This document shows positions 1 to 5,553 of a DNA stretch of 7,540 nt, in pieces (within the stretch, counting starts at the first letter, position 1; each line of letters starts with the position of its first letter). The notes beneath the pieces are model-generated. The model saw nothing but the letters and a program-made list of their open reading frames with translations. It was not told the origin of the DNA and did not search any database. The stretch is from the NCBI GenBank assembly GCA_017444045.1, contig JAFSXO010000315.1, positions 1-7,540 on the forward strand. Reading direction: 5' to 3'. This DNA is from a bacterium (GTDB taxonomy: Bacteria; Vulcanimicrobiota; Xenobia; Xenobiales; Xenobiaceae). A program made the position numbers and the translations under genes.

Positions 1-305
1 TCTGTGCTTGTGGCTGCGCTGGCGGTGCGGCGTTGGGTGCCGTGGCGGCCGTGGGCTGAGCTACTGTCGCTGGTGCTGCAGCTGGCTTCTGGGCTGTCTG
101 TGCTGGTGGCTGCGCTGGCGGTGCGACGTTGGGTGTCGCGGCGGCCGTGGGCTGAGCTGCTGTCGCTGGCGCTGCAGCTGGCTTCTGGGCCGTCTGTGCT
201 TGTGGCTGCGCTGGCGGTGCGGCGTTGGGTGCCGTGGCGGCCGTGGGCTGAGCTACTGTCGCTGGCGCTGCAGCTGGCTTCTGGGCCGTCTGTGCTGGCG
301 GTGCG
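1..305. repeat. 96-bp in-frame tandem repeat array (three full copies plus a partial one)
   Basis: Full copies lie at 1-96, 97-192 and 193-288, each starting tctgtgct. A fourth, degraded copy starts at 289 and is recognisable to about 305 after an apparent 12-bp deletion. The period is exactly 96 bp, or 32 codons, so copy-number changes keep the TPR protein in frame. Copies 1 and 3 differ at 2 positions, while copy 2 differs from copy 3 at 5 positions and from copy 1 at 7. The array continues off the left edge, so total copy number is unknown. The encoded unit includes QKPAAAPAT and AAPPAQP. Confidence 0.95.
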
Positions 306-1120
306 CTGGTTGGCGCAGCTGCGGGAGCCTGGCTGGGGAAGAGTTCTGCGAGCGTGCGCAGCGACTTGCCTGGGTGTTTATGCTGATTGGCTTCATTCAG
401 GCGCTGCGCGGCAACATCGTTCTGGCCGATAAGCTGATATTCGCTGGCTAAAGAGGCCAGAAACGCCGGATTGGCTTTAAGCTTGTTGTAGACCATGCCC
501 AGCCCTTGGGCCGCCTGCTGATGGTTGCCCAGCCTAGAGAGGGTCATGCCGGCGAAGGCCAGGGTGTAAGGATCGCTCTGGCGGGCGTTGAAGGCGCGCT
601 GGAAGTGCTGCAGCGCTGCATTGTAATCGGCGTTTTCGTAGCACTTCAGCCCCAATAGCAGCATGGCGTCGGGTGAGCTGGGATAGGCTTTAACCAGCTT
701 TTCCCAGGCTGCCTTGGCCTTTTGATAGTCGGCGGGATTATGGGCGTAGCAGAAGCGGTCTAGGAAGCACATGCCCAGCAGGTGCATTAAAGACGCGTTC
801 TGGGGCAGCAGCGCGGCGGCTCGTTCTCCCAGGGCGATAGCTTGATCGCTGCGGCCTTGACTCTGCATTTTCTGCATGGCCTGGGTAACCGCGGTGCTGT
901 AGGCCGTCTGTTTGTTTATATCCTTGGGATCGGACTTGTAGGCTTTTTCCAGCGAGGCGATCTCGGGATCGATGCCGTTCTGCGCGAGCATAAAAGCAGC
1001 GCCGCAGTTCTGCCCAAAATCACGGGTGCGAGCGTCGGGATTGGCCTGCGAGTCTGTGCCTGCTGCTGACATTAAAGCTAAGAGCAAGGCTCCTGTAATA
1101 ACGTTGCGCGTGTGTTTCAT
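1..1120 (-). CDS. Exported TPR-repeat protein with Ala/Pro/Gln-rich repetitive tail (3' end cut by window edge)
   Basis: This frame is open from the ATG at 1120 to the left edge: 373 complete codons with no stop, so the C-terminus is missing. Residues 1-26 look like a signal peptide (basic MKHTR start, hydrophobic ITGALLLALM core, possible cleavage after SQA). Residues about 105-245 are helical repeats of TPR type; the clearest unit starts near DAMLLLGLKCYENADYNAAL (151-170) and continues with a typical HFQRAF second helix. From about residue 264 the protein becomes Ala/Pro/Gln/Thr-rich, and residues 279-373 are three 32-residue repeats. TPR domains bind protein partners; the tail could be an extended periplasmic or envelope linker, which is inference. 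A later Met (17) lies inside the hydrophobic core, so the first ATG is preferred, although the nearest Shine-Dalgarno-like GGAG lies about 16 nt upstream. A sigma-70-like promoter precedes it. The specific function is not recognisable. Confidence 0.85.
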   Translation of the reverse strand, partial: MKHTRNVITGALLLALMSAAGTDSQANPDARTRDFGQNCGAAFMLAQNGIDPEIASLEKAYKSDPKDINKQTAYSTAVTQAMQKMQSQGRSDQAIALGERAAALLPQNASLMHLLGMCFLDRFCYAHNPADYQKAKAAWEKLVKAYPSSPDAMLLLGLKCYENADYNAALQHFQRAFNARQSDPYTLAFAGMTLSRLGNHQQAAQGLGMVYNKLKANPAFLASLASEYQLIGQNDVAAQRLNEANQHKHPGKSLRTLAELFPSQAPAAAPTSAPPAQTAQKPAAAPATVAQPTAATAPNAAPPAQPQAQTAQKPAAAPATAAQPTAAATPNVAPPAQPPAQTAQKPAAAPATVAQPTAATAPNAAPPAQPQAQ

Positions 1121-1172
1121 TGCTTTTTCGAGTTTGCTCCTGGCTCAAATGCTAATGTCAGTCACTTATTGC

Positions 1173-1201
1173 GTTATAATGCCATTAACTTAAGGAATCA
1201 A
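1173..1201 (-). promoter_or_regulatory. Sigma-70-like promoter for the TPR gene
   Basis: On the minus strand, TTGATT (1196-1201) is followed after 17 bp by TATAAC (1173-1178). This is close to the consensus TTGACA-17-TATAAT. Transcription would start near 1166, giving a leader of about 45 nt before the ATG at 1120. The plus strand also reads TATAAT at 1175-1180, but has no -35 at the right distance. Confidence 0.55.
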
Positions 1202-1316
1202 TGGCATTGGTTCGGATTATTCATGTTAGTTAGCGCTGCGTTGTATGTTTGTGTACAAGTTAGTGCACAACATGCGTTAAACCTCGATTATCCCATCAGC
1301 TGTGGCCACCCTCTCT

Positions 1317-1358
1317 GTCGCTGGCGCGACTTCTCCCCCTGCCATTCTTTAGGGGGAG
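1317..1358. repeat. Pair of adjacent perfect hairpins in the intergenic gap
   Basis: GTCGC (1317-1321) pairs with GCGAC (1326-1330) across a 4-nt loop. Immediately after it, CTCCCCCT (1333-1340) pairs with AGGGGGAG (1351-1358) across a 10-nt loop. Neither strand shows a T-run after the stem, so these are not typical intrinsic terminators. From memory, this GTCGC..GCGAC plus CTCCCCCT..AGGGGGAG combination resembles a dispersed intergenic repeat in gut Firmicutes; that identification is unverified. Confidence 0.55.
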
Positions 1359-1413
1359 TTATAATGGGGATCTATTGGCCATTGCTTAAGTTAATGAGAC
1401 TTCTTGCGTTATG

Positions 1414-1504
1414 AGCACCTTTGCGCTGCACCAGCTTCTGCGCCGGCACTGCTTCGCTTCGCTCAGATGTGCCTTGCGCAGAACTGGTTACGCGCTTAGG
1501 TGCT
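1414..1504. repeat. Long imperfect inverted repeat (36-nt arms, 19-nt loop)
   Basis: The left arm (1414-1449) begins AGCACCT and ends GGCAC; the right arm (1469-1504) begins GTGCC and ends AGGTGCT. About 29 of 36 positions can pair, including uninterrupted blocks AGCACCT, GCGC, ACCAG, TTCTGCGC and GGCAC. The loop at 1450-1468 contains a TTCGCTTCGCT tract. The arms lie downstream of the cyclophilin genes and upstream of the TPR promoter. No T-tract follows in the minus direction; in the plus direction only ATCGTTTTAG follows. It could be a mobile palindromic element, an mRNA 3'-end stabiliser or a transcribed structured RNA. Confidence 0.7.
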
Positions 1505-1586
1505 ATCGTTTTAGTGTAGCAAATCGCCAAGTGACTGACAATATCATTAGCTGGCTCGCTTGCCAGCACAGCTTCGTTGCGATAGC
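1502..1586. repeat. Second palindromic unit: flanking 7-bp arms with an internal perfect hairpin
   Basis: GCTATCG (1502-1508) and CGATAGC (1580-1586) are perfect inverted copies flanking about 70 nt. Inside, GCTGGC (1550-1555) pairs with GCCAGC (1562-1567) across a 6-nt loop. The unit directly abuts the long inverted repeat on its left, and its right arm lies 3 nt from the stop codon of the first cyclophilin gene. No T-run follows in the minus direction, so an intrinsic terminator is not supported. Confidence 0.45.
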
Positions 1587-1588
1587 TT

Positions 1589-2221
1589 TTAGATTACTTC
1601 GGCCTTGATGATCATATTGGGCTTTTGGCGCAGACTCTCCAGATAGGCGCCGCCGTTGCTCCAGAGCTGACCCTGATCCAGGCCCATAGAAGGATCGCCG
1701 ACAGCCACAAAGGACGTAGCGATTTCGTAGCCCTCGGTAACCCGGGCAAAGGTTGAGAAGCCGCCGTTGTCCTTGAGGAAGCTGTTGTCGCCGTAGTTGA
1801 TGAAGATCTGGGTGCTGTTGGTGTTGGGGCCGGCTTTGGCAAAGGCCAGAGTGCCGGGCAGCAGCTTGAACAGGCTGGGATCGTCGTTGAAATTGTTGTG
1901 CTGCCATTTTCTGTGCTCAGGACGCCAGTTGATGCCGAACTGAGCCACGAACGGGCGCGGCTGATTAACCACGCGGAAAATTGGAGTGCCGTCATAGAAG
2001 CCAGTTTTGACCAGCTCGATGAAGCGCTGGGCGGCATTGGGAGCAGCCTGGGGGTAGACCTCGATGAAGAGATCGCCGGCATCGGTCTGGAACTTAACGG
2101 TGACTACTTCGGTAATTTCCGGAGCCTTGCTGGGGTTGAAGGGGACTAGTCCCTGATACTTTTCGGCCATTTTTTCTAGTTCTTCCTTTGATGGTTTTTT
2201 GGAAAAAAACTTTTCAAACAT
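1589..2221 (-). CDS. Cyclophilin-type peptidyl-prolyl cis-trans isomerase, no signal peptide
   Basis: The 210-residue protein catalyses cis-trans isomerisation of bonds preceding proline during protein folding. A charged N-terminal extension (about 1-35, FSKKPSKEELEKM) precedes the cyclophilin domain (about 36-210). The core matches the cyclophilin signature closely: FAKAGPNTNSTQIF (127-140) parallels FANAGPNTNGSQFF-type motifs. The catalytic Arg corresponds to R83 in PIFRVV, Gln to Q94 in FVAQFGIN, and the hydrophobic-pocket Phe to F140. The positions of the cyclosporin-contacting Trp and the late His of human cyclophilin A are not conserved. There is no signal peptide, so it is probably cytoplasmic. 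It lies 18 bp downstream of a second cyclophilin gene, and AGGA 6 nt before the ATG supports this start. The two are likely co-transcribed and arose by duplication. Confidence 0.93.
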   Translation of the reverse strand: MFEKFFSKKPSKEELEKMAEKYQGLVPFNPSKAPEITEVVTVKFQTDAGDLFIEVYPQAAPNAAQRFIELVKTGFYDGTPIFRVVNQPRPFVAQFGINWRPEHRKWQHNNFNDDPSLFKLLPGTLAFAKAGPNTNSTQIFINYGDNSFLKDNGGFSTFARVTEGYEIATSFVAVGDPSMGLDQGQLWSNGGAYLESLRQKPNMIIKAEVI

Positions 2222-2239
2222 ACATAATCCTTTAGCTGT

Positions 2240-3025
2240 CTATTTGGCAGGCTGTTCGGCAGGCTGTTCGGCGTTCTGCGCTGGCTTGCTGGGAGTGTCC
2301 TTCATGATCTCCATCTTGATAATCATGTTGGGCTTGTGATTCTCATTTTGGTTGGCCAGGTAATTCTCGCCATCTTCCCACAGAAGCCCCTGATCTAGAC
2401 CCATAGCGGGATCTCCTACCGCTTTGAAGGTCTGCGCCGCTTCAAAGCCGTCGGTTATGCGGGCGAAGGTGGTGAAGCCTTCGGCGCGCAGCTGGCTGTT
2501 ATCGCCGTAGTTGATAAAGACCTGGGTGCTGTTGGTGTTGGGGCCGGCTTTGGCGAAGGCCAGAGTGCCGGGCAGCAGCCGGAAGAGGCTGGGGTCATCG
2601 TCGAAGCACTTTTCCTTATATTCTTTCATTCCAGGGCGCCAGTTGATGCCGAATTGGGCCACGAAGGGCTTGGGCTCGCGCACTACGCGGAAAATAGGGG
2701 TATTGTCGTAGAATTTCTTATCTACCAGCTCCAAAAAGCGTTTGGCGGCATTGGGGGCGGCCTCTGGGTAAACCTCGATGGTCATGTCGCCGGCATCGGT
2801 CTGCATGAGCACCTTGGTCGCTTTCGTGATCTCCGGAGCGTTGACACCGGGCATGGGCACCAGGCCGAAAGCGTTGGGTTTTTCCGTTTCCTCTTCCTGA
2901 ACCAGGGCGCTGGGTGCCGGAGGCTCTTCGTTCTGAGCTTTGGTGGCGGTGGAAGGATTGCAGGCGAAGCTGGCGATTGCCAAAATAGCGGTTAGCGCTA
3001 AAGGCGCTTTGAATGAACGGGACAT
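2240..3025 (-). CDS. Cyclophilin-type peptidyl-prolyl cis-trans isomerase, predicted lipoprotein
   Basis: The 261-residue protein is a paralogue of the neighbouring cyclophilin. Residues 1-21 form a signal peptide (MSRSFK start, hydrophobic core) ending in SFA before Cys22. This is an acceptable but non-ideal lipobox, because position -3 is Ser rather than Leu. Residues 23-60 are a Glu/Pro-rich linker, then the cyclophilin domain runs from about 64 to 241, with R113, Q124 and F170 in the active-site positions and AFAKAGPNTNSTQVF at 156-170. A hydrophilic tail repeats AEQP. It probably acts outside the cytoplasmic membrane as an anchored folding catalyst for exported proteins (inference). A strong AAGGAG site 5 nt before the ATG and a promoter further upstream support this start; it is the first gene of a two-gene unit. 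Confidence 0.92.
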   Translation of the reverse strand: MSRSFKAPLALTAILAIASFACNPSTATKAQNEEPPAPSALVQEEETEKPNAFGLVPMPGVNAPEITKATKVLMQTDAGDMTIEVYPEAAPNAAKRFLELVDKKFYDNTPIFRVVREPKPFVAQFGINWRPGMKEYKEKCFDDDPSLFRLLPGTLAFAKAGPNTNSTQVFINYGDNSQLRAEGFTTFARITDGFEAAQTFKAVGDPAMGLDQGLLWEDGENYLANQNENHKPNMIIKMEIMKDTPSKPAQNAEQPAEQPAK

Positions 3026-3104
3026 TTTTACTCCTTATTTGCTGCCCCATGCCAGCGGACGCGGAGGAGCTAGGCTGCCGCGATCTGTGACCTGGGATTC
3101 TGTT

Positions 3105-3134
3105 TATATACTTTTTTCAGTTTTTGCTAGTCAA
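3105..3134 (-). promoter_or_regulatory. Sigma-70-like promoter for the cyclophilin pair
   Basis: On the minus strand, TTGACT (3129-3134) is followed after 18 bp by TATATA (3105-3110). The spacer is A-rich. Transcription would start near 3098, leaving a leader of about 70 nt before the ATG at 3025. It is the best promoter match in the 3026-3250 gap. Confidence 0.6.
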
Positions 3135-3210
3135 GCGCTAAGCTATAAACTGAGCAATGTTATTTAGTTTAGCTTTTGTTGTTGTATCTTTCGTGACGCT
3201 TTAGTTGGTT

Positions 3211-3235
3211 CAGGCGCGTAACTAGTTCCGCGCTG
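3211..3235. other. Imperfect hairpin between the phosphatase and cyclophilin genes
   Basis: CAGGCGCG (3211-3218) can pair with CGCGCTG (3229-3235) with one bulged base, around the small palindrome AACTAGTT. It begins 16 bp after the end of the phosphatase gene in the minus direction, where a terminator would be expected. No T-run follows, so it may be a weak or factor-dependent termination region or an mRNA 3'-end structure. Confidence 0.3.
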
Positions 3236-3250
3236 GGCATATCATTTATC

Positions 3251-3889
3251 TTAGCCTTTCGGCAGGTTTTGCGCTGGTGGCAGATCCCAGCTGTTGGGAA
3301 TATGGGACAAATCGTTAAAGCCGACCAAAACCATGCACTCATCGCTGTAGCGTATGCGGACTATGCCCGTGTTGCCTAACTCGGTGGTCCAGTTGTGCTC
3401 TGCGGTGGGCATGCCTAGCATATCCCACAGACAGCAGCGAATGACCCCGCCATGCGTAAAGACTATGATGCGCCCTTCTTTGGGGCGCTCGCTTTGCCAG
3501 GCCTTTACGCGCGCGGTAACGTCTGCCAGCGATTCCGCTCCGCCGGGGAAGGGGAGGGTGTAGGGGTCCTTCCACCAGTCTGCAACCTGCTGCTGCAGAT
3601 CGGGGGAGATTTCGTTCCAGGTCTTGCCCTCCAAATGGCCCATGGGGATCTCGCGCAGTCTAGCGTCTAGCCTGATCTGCCGTTCCGGCAGGGCCAGCTG
3701 GGCGGTTTCGGCGCTGCGGCGCAGATCGGAACTCCAGCACTCATCGAAGGGTATATCCTTGAGGCGCTCGGCTAACAGCATGGCCAGCCTGCGCCCGTTG
3801 TCGTTGAGGGGCATGTCGGTATGGCCCTGCCAGCGCTTTTCGGTATTCCAATCGGTCGTGCCGTGACGAACCCACCATATTTCAAGCAT
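3251..3889 (-). CDS. Histidine phosphatase family protein (phosphoglycerate mutase-like)
   Basis: The 212-residue protein belongs to the histidine phosphatase superfamily, branch 1. The phosphate-accepting motif is VRHGTTDWN at 7-15, with catalytic His9. Other active-site residues are Arg8, Arg58 in SSDLRRSAETA, the acid Glu80 in LREIPMGHLEG, and the second His146 in FTHGG. These phosphatases act on small phosphorylated metabolites in the cytoplasm. Related members include alpha-ribazole phosphatase (CobC), GpmB-like enzymes and phosphoserine phosphatases, and the motifs do not separate these. No cobalamin genes are nearby. The frame is closed by a stop shortly upstream, so the ATG at 3889 is the first available, yet no clear Shine-Dalgarno sequence precedes it (ACTTGTT). 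It stands alone, with more than 200 bp on each side. Confidence 0.92.
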   Translation of the reverse strand: MLEIWWVRHGTTDWNTEKRWQGHTDMPLNDNGRRLAMLLAERLKDIPFDECWSSDLRRSAETAQLALPERQIRLDARLREIPMGHLEGKTWNEISPDLQQQVADWWKDPYTLPFPGGAESLADVTARVKAWQSERPKEGRIIVFTHGGVIRCCLWDMLGMPTAEHNWTTELGNTGIVRIRYSDECMVLVGFNDLSHIPNSWDLPPAQNLPKG

Positions 3890-3964
3890 AACAAGTAAAC
3901 TTAGTTTTTTTCAGAAACAGTCCTGCTAAGGCGCTGCTCCTGCTTTGTGTATAGTATGCGCGAG

Positions 3965-3993
3965 TTGACACGGCTGTGCCCCGCGTCTCTAAT
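3965..3993 (+). promoter_or_regulatory. Strong sigma-70-like promoter on the plus strand
   Basis: A perfect -35 box TTGACA (3965-3970) is followed after 17 bp by TCTAAT (3988-3993), one base from consensus. It points away from the phosphatase gene, toward the 3' end of the MFS gene, where no plus-strand protein gene exists. Transcription would start around 4000, at the beginning of the predicted small RNA. Confidence 0.65.
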
Positions 3994-3999
3994 AATAAA

Positions 4000-4087
4000 G
4001 AAGTGCTGCCAGTAGATGGTTAGCCCTTAAGAATGGTTATTAGATAACCGCTCACTTTTGGACGTAGGGAGCGGTTATTTGCTTTTA
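4000..4087 (+). ncRNA. Predicted small RNA resembling antitoxin RNAs of holin-like type I toxin-antitoxin loci
   Basis: A short transcript of roughly 88 nt is bounded by a strong plus-strand promoter and a 10-bp terminator-like stem. It begins near GAAGTGCTGCC and continues with GATGGTTAGCCCTTAA. From memory, these blocks and the following ATAACCGCTC stem resemble antisense RNAs paired with small hydrophobic holin-like toxins, where toxin mRNA and antitoxin RNA converge and share the terminator. That match is recalled, not searched. The only short plus-strand reading frames are trivial (MVSP, MVIR), so it is unlikely to code for protein. GGTTAT at 4035-4040 can pair with ATAACC at 4044-4049, competing with the terminator stem. 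The expected toxin on the opposite strand survives only as a short remnant. Alternatives are an orphan regulatory RNA or an antisense RNA to the MFS mRNA 3' end. Confidence 0.45.
4044..4087 (+). terminator. Terminator-like hairpin ending the small RNA
   Basis: ATAACCGCTC (4044-4053) pairs perfectly with GAGCGGTTAT (4069-4078) across a 15-nt loop, followed by TTGCTTTTA. The T-tract is interrupted but good enough for an intrinsic terminator on the plus strand. On the minus strand the same stem lies 47 bp beyond the MFS stop and could end that operon, although its T-tract there is poor. Confidence 0.6.
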
Positions 4088-4119
4088 TGGTGAACTTGGA
4101 TCCCGATGGCTACGCCAAG
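4075..4119 (-). pseudogene. Possible 3' remnant of a holin-like type I toxin gene
   Basis: On the minus strand a 14-codon frame reads LGVAIGIQVHHKSK and ends at a TAA inside the terminator stem (4075-4077). In holin-like toxin loci, as I recall them, the toxin also ends with basic residues and a stop embedded in the AAATAACCGC stem. Here an in-frame TAA (4120-4122) and the end of the MFS gene lie directly upstream, so no start codon, hydrophobic N-terminus or ribosome-binding site remains. The simplest reading is that the toxin's 5' part was lost. The match is short and could be chance. Confidence 0.25.
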
Positions 4120-4127
4120 TTATTTTT
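4093..4127 (+). terminator. Second plus-strand terminator-like hairpin, overlapping the MFS stop codon
   Basis: AACTTGG (4093-4099) pairs with CCAAGTT (4115-4121) across a 15-nt loop, and ATTTTT follows at 4122-4127. In the plus direction this has terminator form and could back up the preceding stem, preventing antisense transcription into the MFS gene. The T-run overlaps the MFS stop codon at 4126-4128. The 7-bp stem has only three G-C pairs, so it is weak. Confidence 0.35.
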
Positions 4128-5484
4128 AAAACACAGTCTTTTTCTGCACGTAGATCAGTGCCGCAGCACCCACGAAGAAGCACCCCAGGATCAGTCCCTC
4201 CAGGCAGGCGATGCCGTATCCGCCCAAGAGGCCCTGCAGCCAGGCGATGATGCACATAGCGCCCCAGGCGGTCAGAGTATTAAGCGATCCGAAGGCGGTC
4301 ATGTCGCCCTCGATGGGGAACATTTTGGGCACGCTGATAACCAGAGCCATCGAATACACGCGGTCTAGCAGCATAAATACAGCGATTAAGCCTACAGCCG
4401 TCTGAAGATTTAGCCCACCAAAGATGAACAGCGGCAGTATAATCGCCGACAGTCCCAGGCTGGTTAAAAATGTCGTTTTGTGGCCGAACCAGCCTATGAT
4501 GCGGTTGGTGGTAAAGTTGATCGCTGCCTCAGTGATGCCGATGATCAGCAGGGCAAAGCTTATGTCTTTGAGATTGAGGCCGTAATGCTCGGCAAACCAG
4601 ATGCCGCAGAAAGAATAAAAGCCGAAGTAAGCCATGCGGTTGACGGTGGTGCCCAGATAATAGGCGCAGGCGTAAGGAGCGGCCAGGGCGGTGCCGTAAG
4701 GCTTGAGAATGCGCAGCAGCAGATTGCTCTGTTCAGCTTTTGCTGGGATAGCTTTTGCTCCAGGCTTATCGTGCTCAGCTTCTGTCTGCTCTTTTTTCGT
4801 CTCAGCGTTTCCCTCTGTGTCCTCGCCATTATTCTCTGGTTCAGCGTTTGCCTTTTGGGCAGCGCTATTCTCGGTTGCGGGACGCGCCGGAACGGCAGGA
4901 TAAAACTTATAGAGCAGCAGGCCGCTGACGGCGGTCAGAGCGGCGATGACCCAGATCGGCAGCTGCCAGCTGAAATTGAAGGCCATCAGTCCGGCCAAGG
5001 GAACGCCGATGGCCGTGGCCAACGGGCGCGCCGACATCAGCACGGCGATCATGGCCGGAAAATAAGCCTTTGATACGCCGTGGAAGGTAAGCTGCCACAT
5101 CACCGAGGCCACCAGCCCGGCTCCGAAGCCTGCCATACAGCGCAGCGCGTTGGCTATCGGAAAGCTGTCCGACAGGGCAAACAGCACCTGGGCTCCGGCC
5201 AGCAGAGCCACCACATACGCCAGACAGCGCTTGGCGGGTACAGCCTGGAGCAGAGATGGGCCGAAGAACAGGCCGACTACGGTGCCGCCCGAGCAGAAAG
5301 AAATCAGCCAGAGGGCGCGGGCTTCCGCAACGCCGAAATGCTGGCTGATGGGGCCGACCATGGGGGCAATGGCATTGTCGATGGAGTTGAAAGCAAAAAT
5401 CAATATGAAGGAAAGAACGACGACCAGCCGTTCGCTCCACGAAGATGCCGTGCCTGTGACCTGGTTTTGCGTGTTTTGTTCCAT
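4126..5484 (-). CDS. MFS transporter with a long hydrophilic central loop
   Basis: This 452-residue inner-membrane protein has the two-bundle layout of the major facilitator superfamily. Hydrophobic segments can be seen from about residue 20 (VVVLSFILIFAFNSIDNAIA) to 194 and from about 265 to 445, consistent with 6+6 helices. Between the halves, residues about 200-252 form a charged Glu/Ala/Lys/Asn-rich loop (EDTEGNAETKKEQ), longer than usual for the family. The segment FGPSLLQAVPAKR (74-86) sits where the conserved loop between helices 2 and 3 is expected. Substrate is unknown; export of the product of the upstream enzymes is inferred. It lies 69 bp downstream of the ATP-grasp gene, in the same direction. 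A TAA two codons before the ATG rules out a longer start, and the ribosome-binding site is weak. Confidence 0.9.
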   Translation of the reverse strand: MEQNTQNQVTGTASSWSERLVVVLSFILIFAFNSIDNAIAPMVGPISQHFGVAEARALWLISFCSGGTVVGLFFGPSLLQAVPAKRCLAYVVALLAGAQVLFALSDSFPIANALRCMAGFGAGLVASVMWQLTFHGVSKAYFPAMIAVLMSARPLATAIGVPLAGLMAFNFSWQLPIWVIAALTAVSGLLLYKFYPAVPARPATENSAAQKANAEPENNGEDTEGNAETKKEQTEAEHDKPGAKAIPAKAEQSNLLLRILKPYGTALAAPYACAYYLGTTVNRMAYFGFYSFCGIWFAEHYGLNLKDISFALLIIGITEAAINFTTNRIIGWFGHKTTFLTSLGLSAIILPLFIFGGLNLQTAVGLIAVFMLLDRVYSMALVISVPKMFPIEGDMTAFGSLNTLTAWGAMCIIAWLQGLLGGYGIACLEGLILGCFFVGAAALIYVQKKTVF

Positions 5485-5553
5485 TGCTTACCCGCAACAA
5501 GGCCGGCTTCCTGTCGCGTCGTGCCGCGCTAAAGCAGGAGAGCCGCACCTGTT

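Noticed and set aside
1..305. CRISPR array
   Set aside because: The repeats are directly adjacent with no unique spacers, they are 96 bp long, and they encode an in-frame protein tail.
4..451. Two long plus-strand reading frames (Trp/Arg/Leu-rich and Cys/Trp-rich) across the repeat array
   Set aside because: They are by-products of a GC-rich repeat whose period is a multiple of three. The minus frame has a signal peptide, TPR motifs and sensible codon use.
1360..1365. TATAAT on the plus strand as a promoter -10
   Set aside because: No -35 box at 16-18 bp upstream; the position holds CCCTGC.
1112..1414. Plus-strand 100-residue frame in the intergenic gap, or the shorter one from 1224
   Set aside because: No ribosome-binding site, no recognisable motif, and it runs through promoter and hairpin sequences.
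2718..3050. Minus-strand 110-residue frame overlapping the lipoprotein cyclophilin, starting ATGGGGCAG
   Set aside because: It is out of frame with a well-supported cyclophilin, Arg/Gln/His-rich and without motifs; the AAGGAG site serves the ATG at 3025.
3211..3235. Intrinsic terminator for the histidine phosphatase
   Set aside because: The stem is imperfect and not followed by a T-run in the gene's direction; kept only as a hairpin.
4000..4087. tRNA gene
   Set aside because: No acceptor stem closing the segment, no T-loop GTTCRANNC motif and no anticodon arm; the long stem has a 15-nt loop and a trailing T-rich tract.
4480..5073. Plus-strand 197-residue frame opposite the MFS gene
   Set aside because: It is antisense to a clear 12-helix transporter, with no ribosome-binding site and no recognisable motif.
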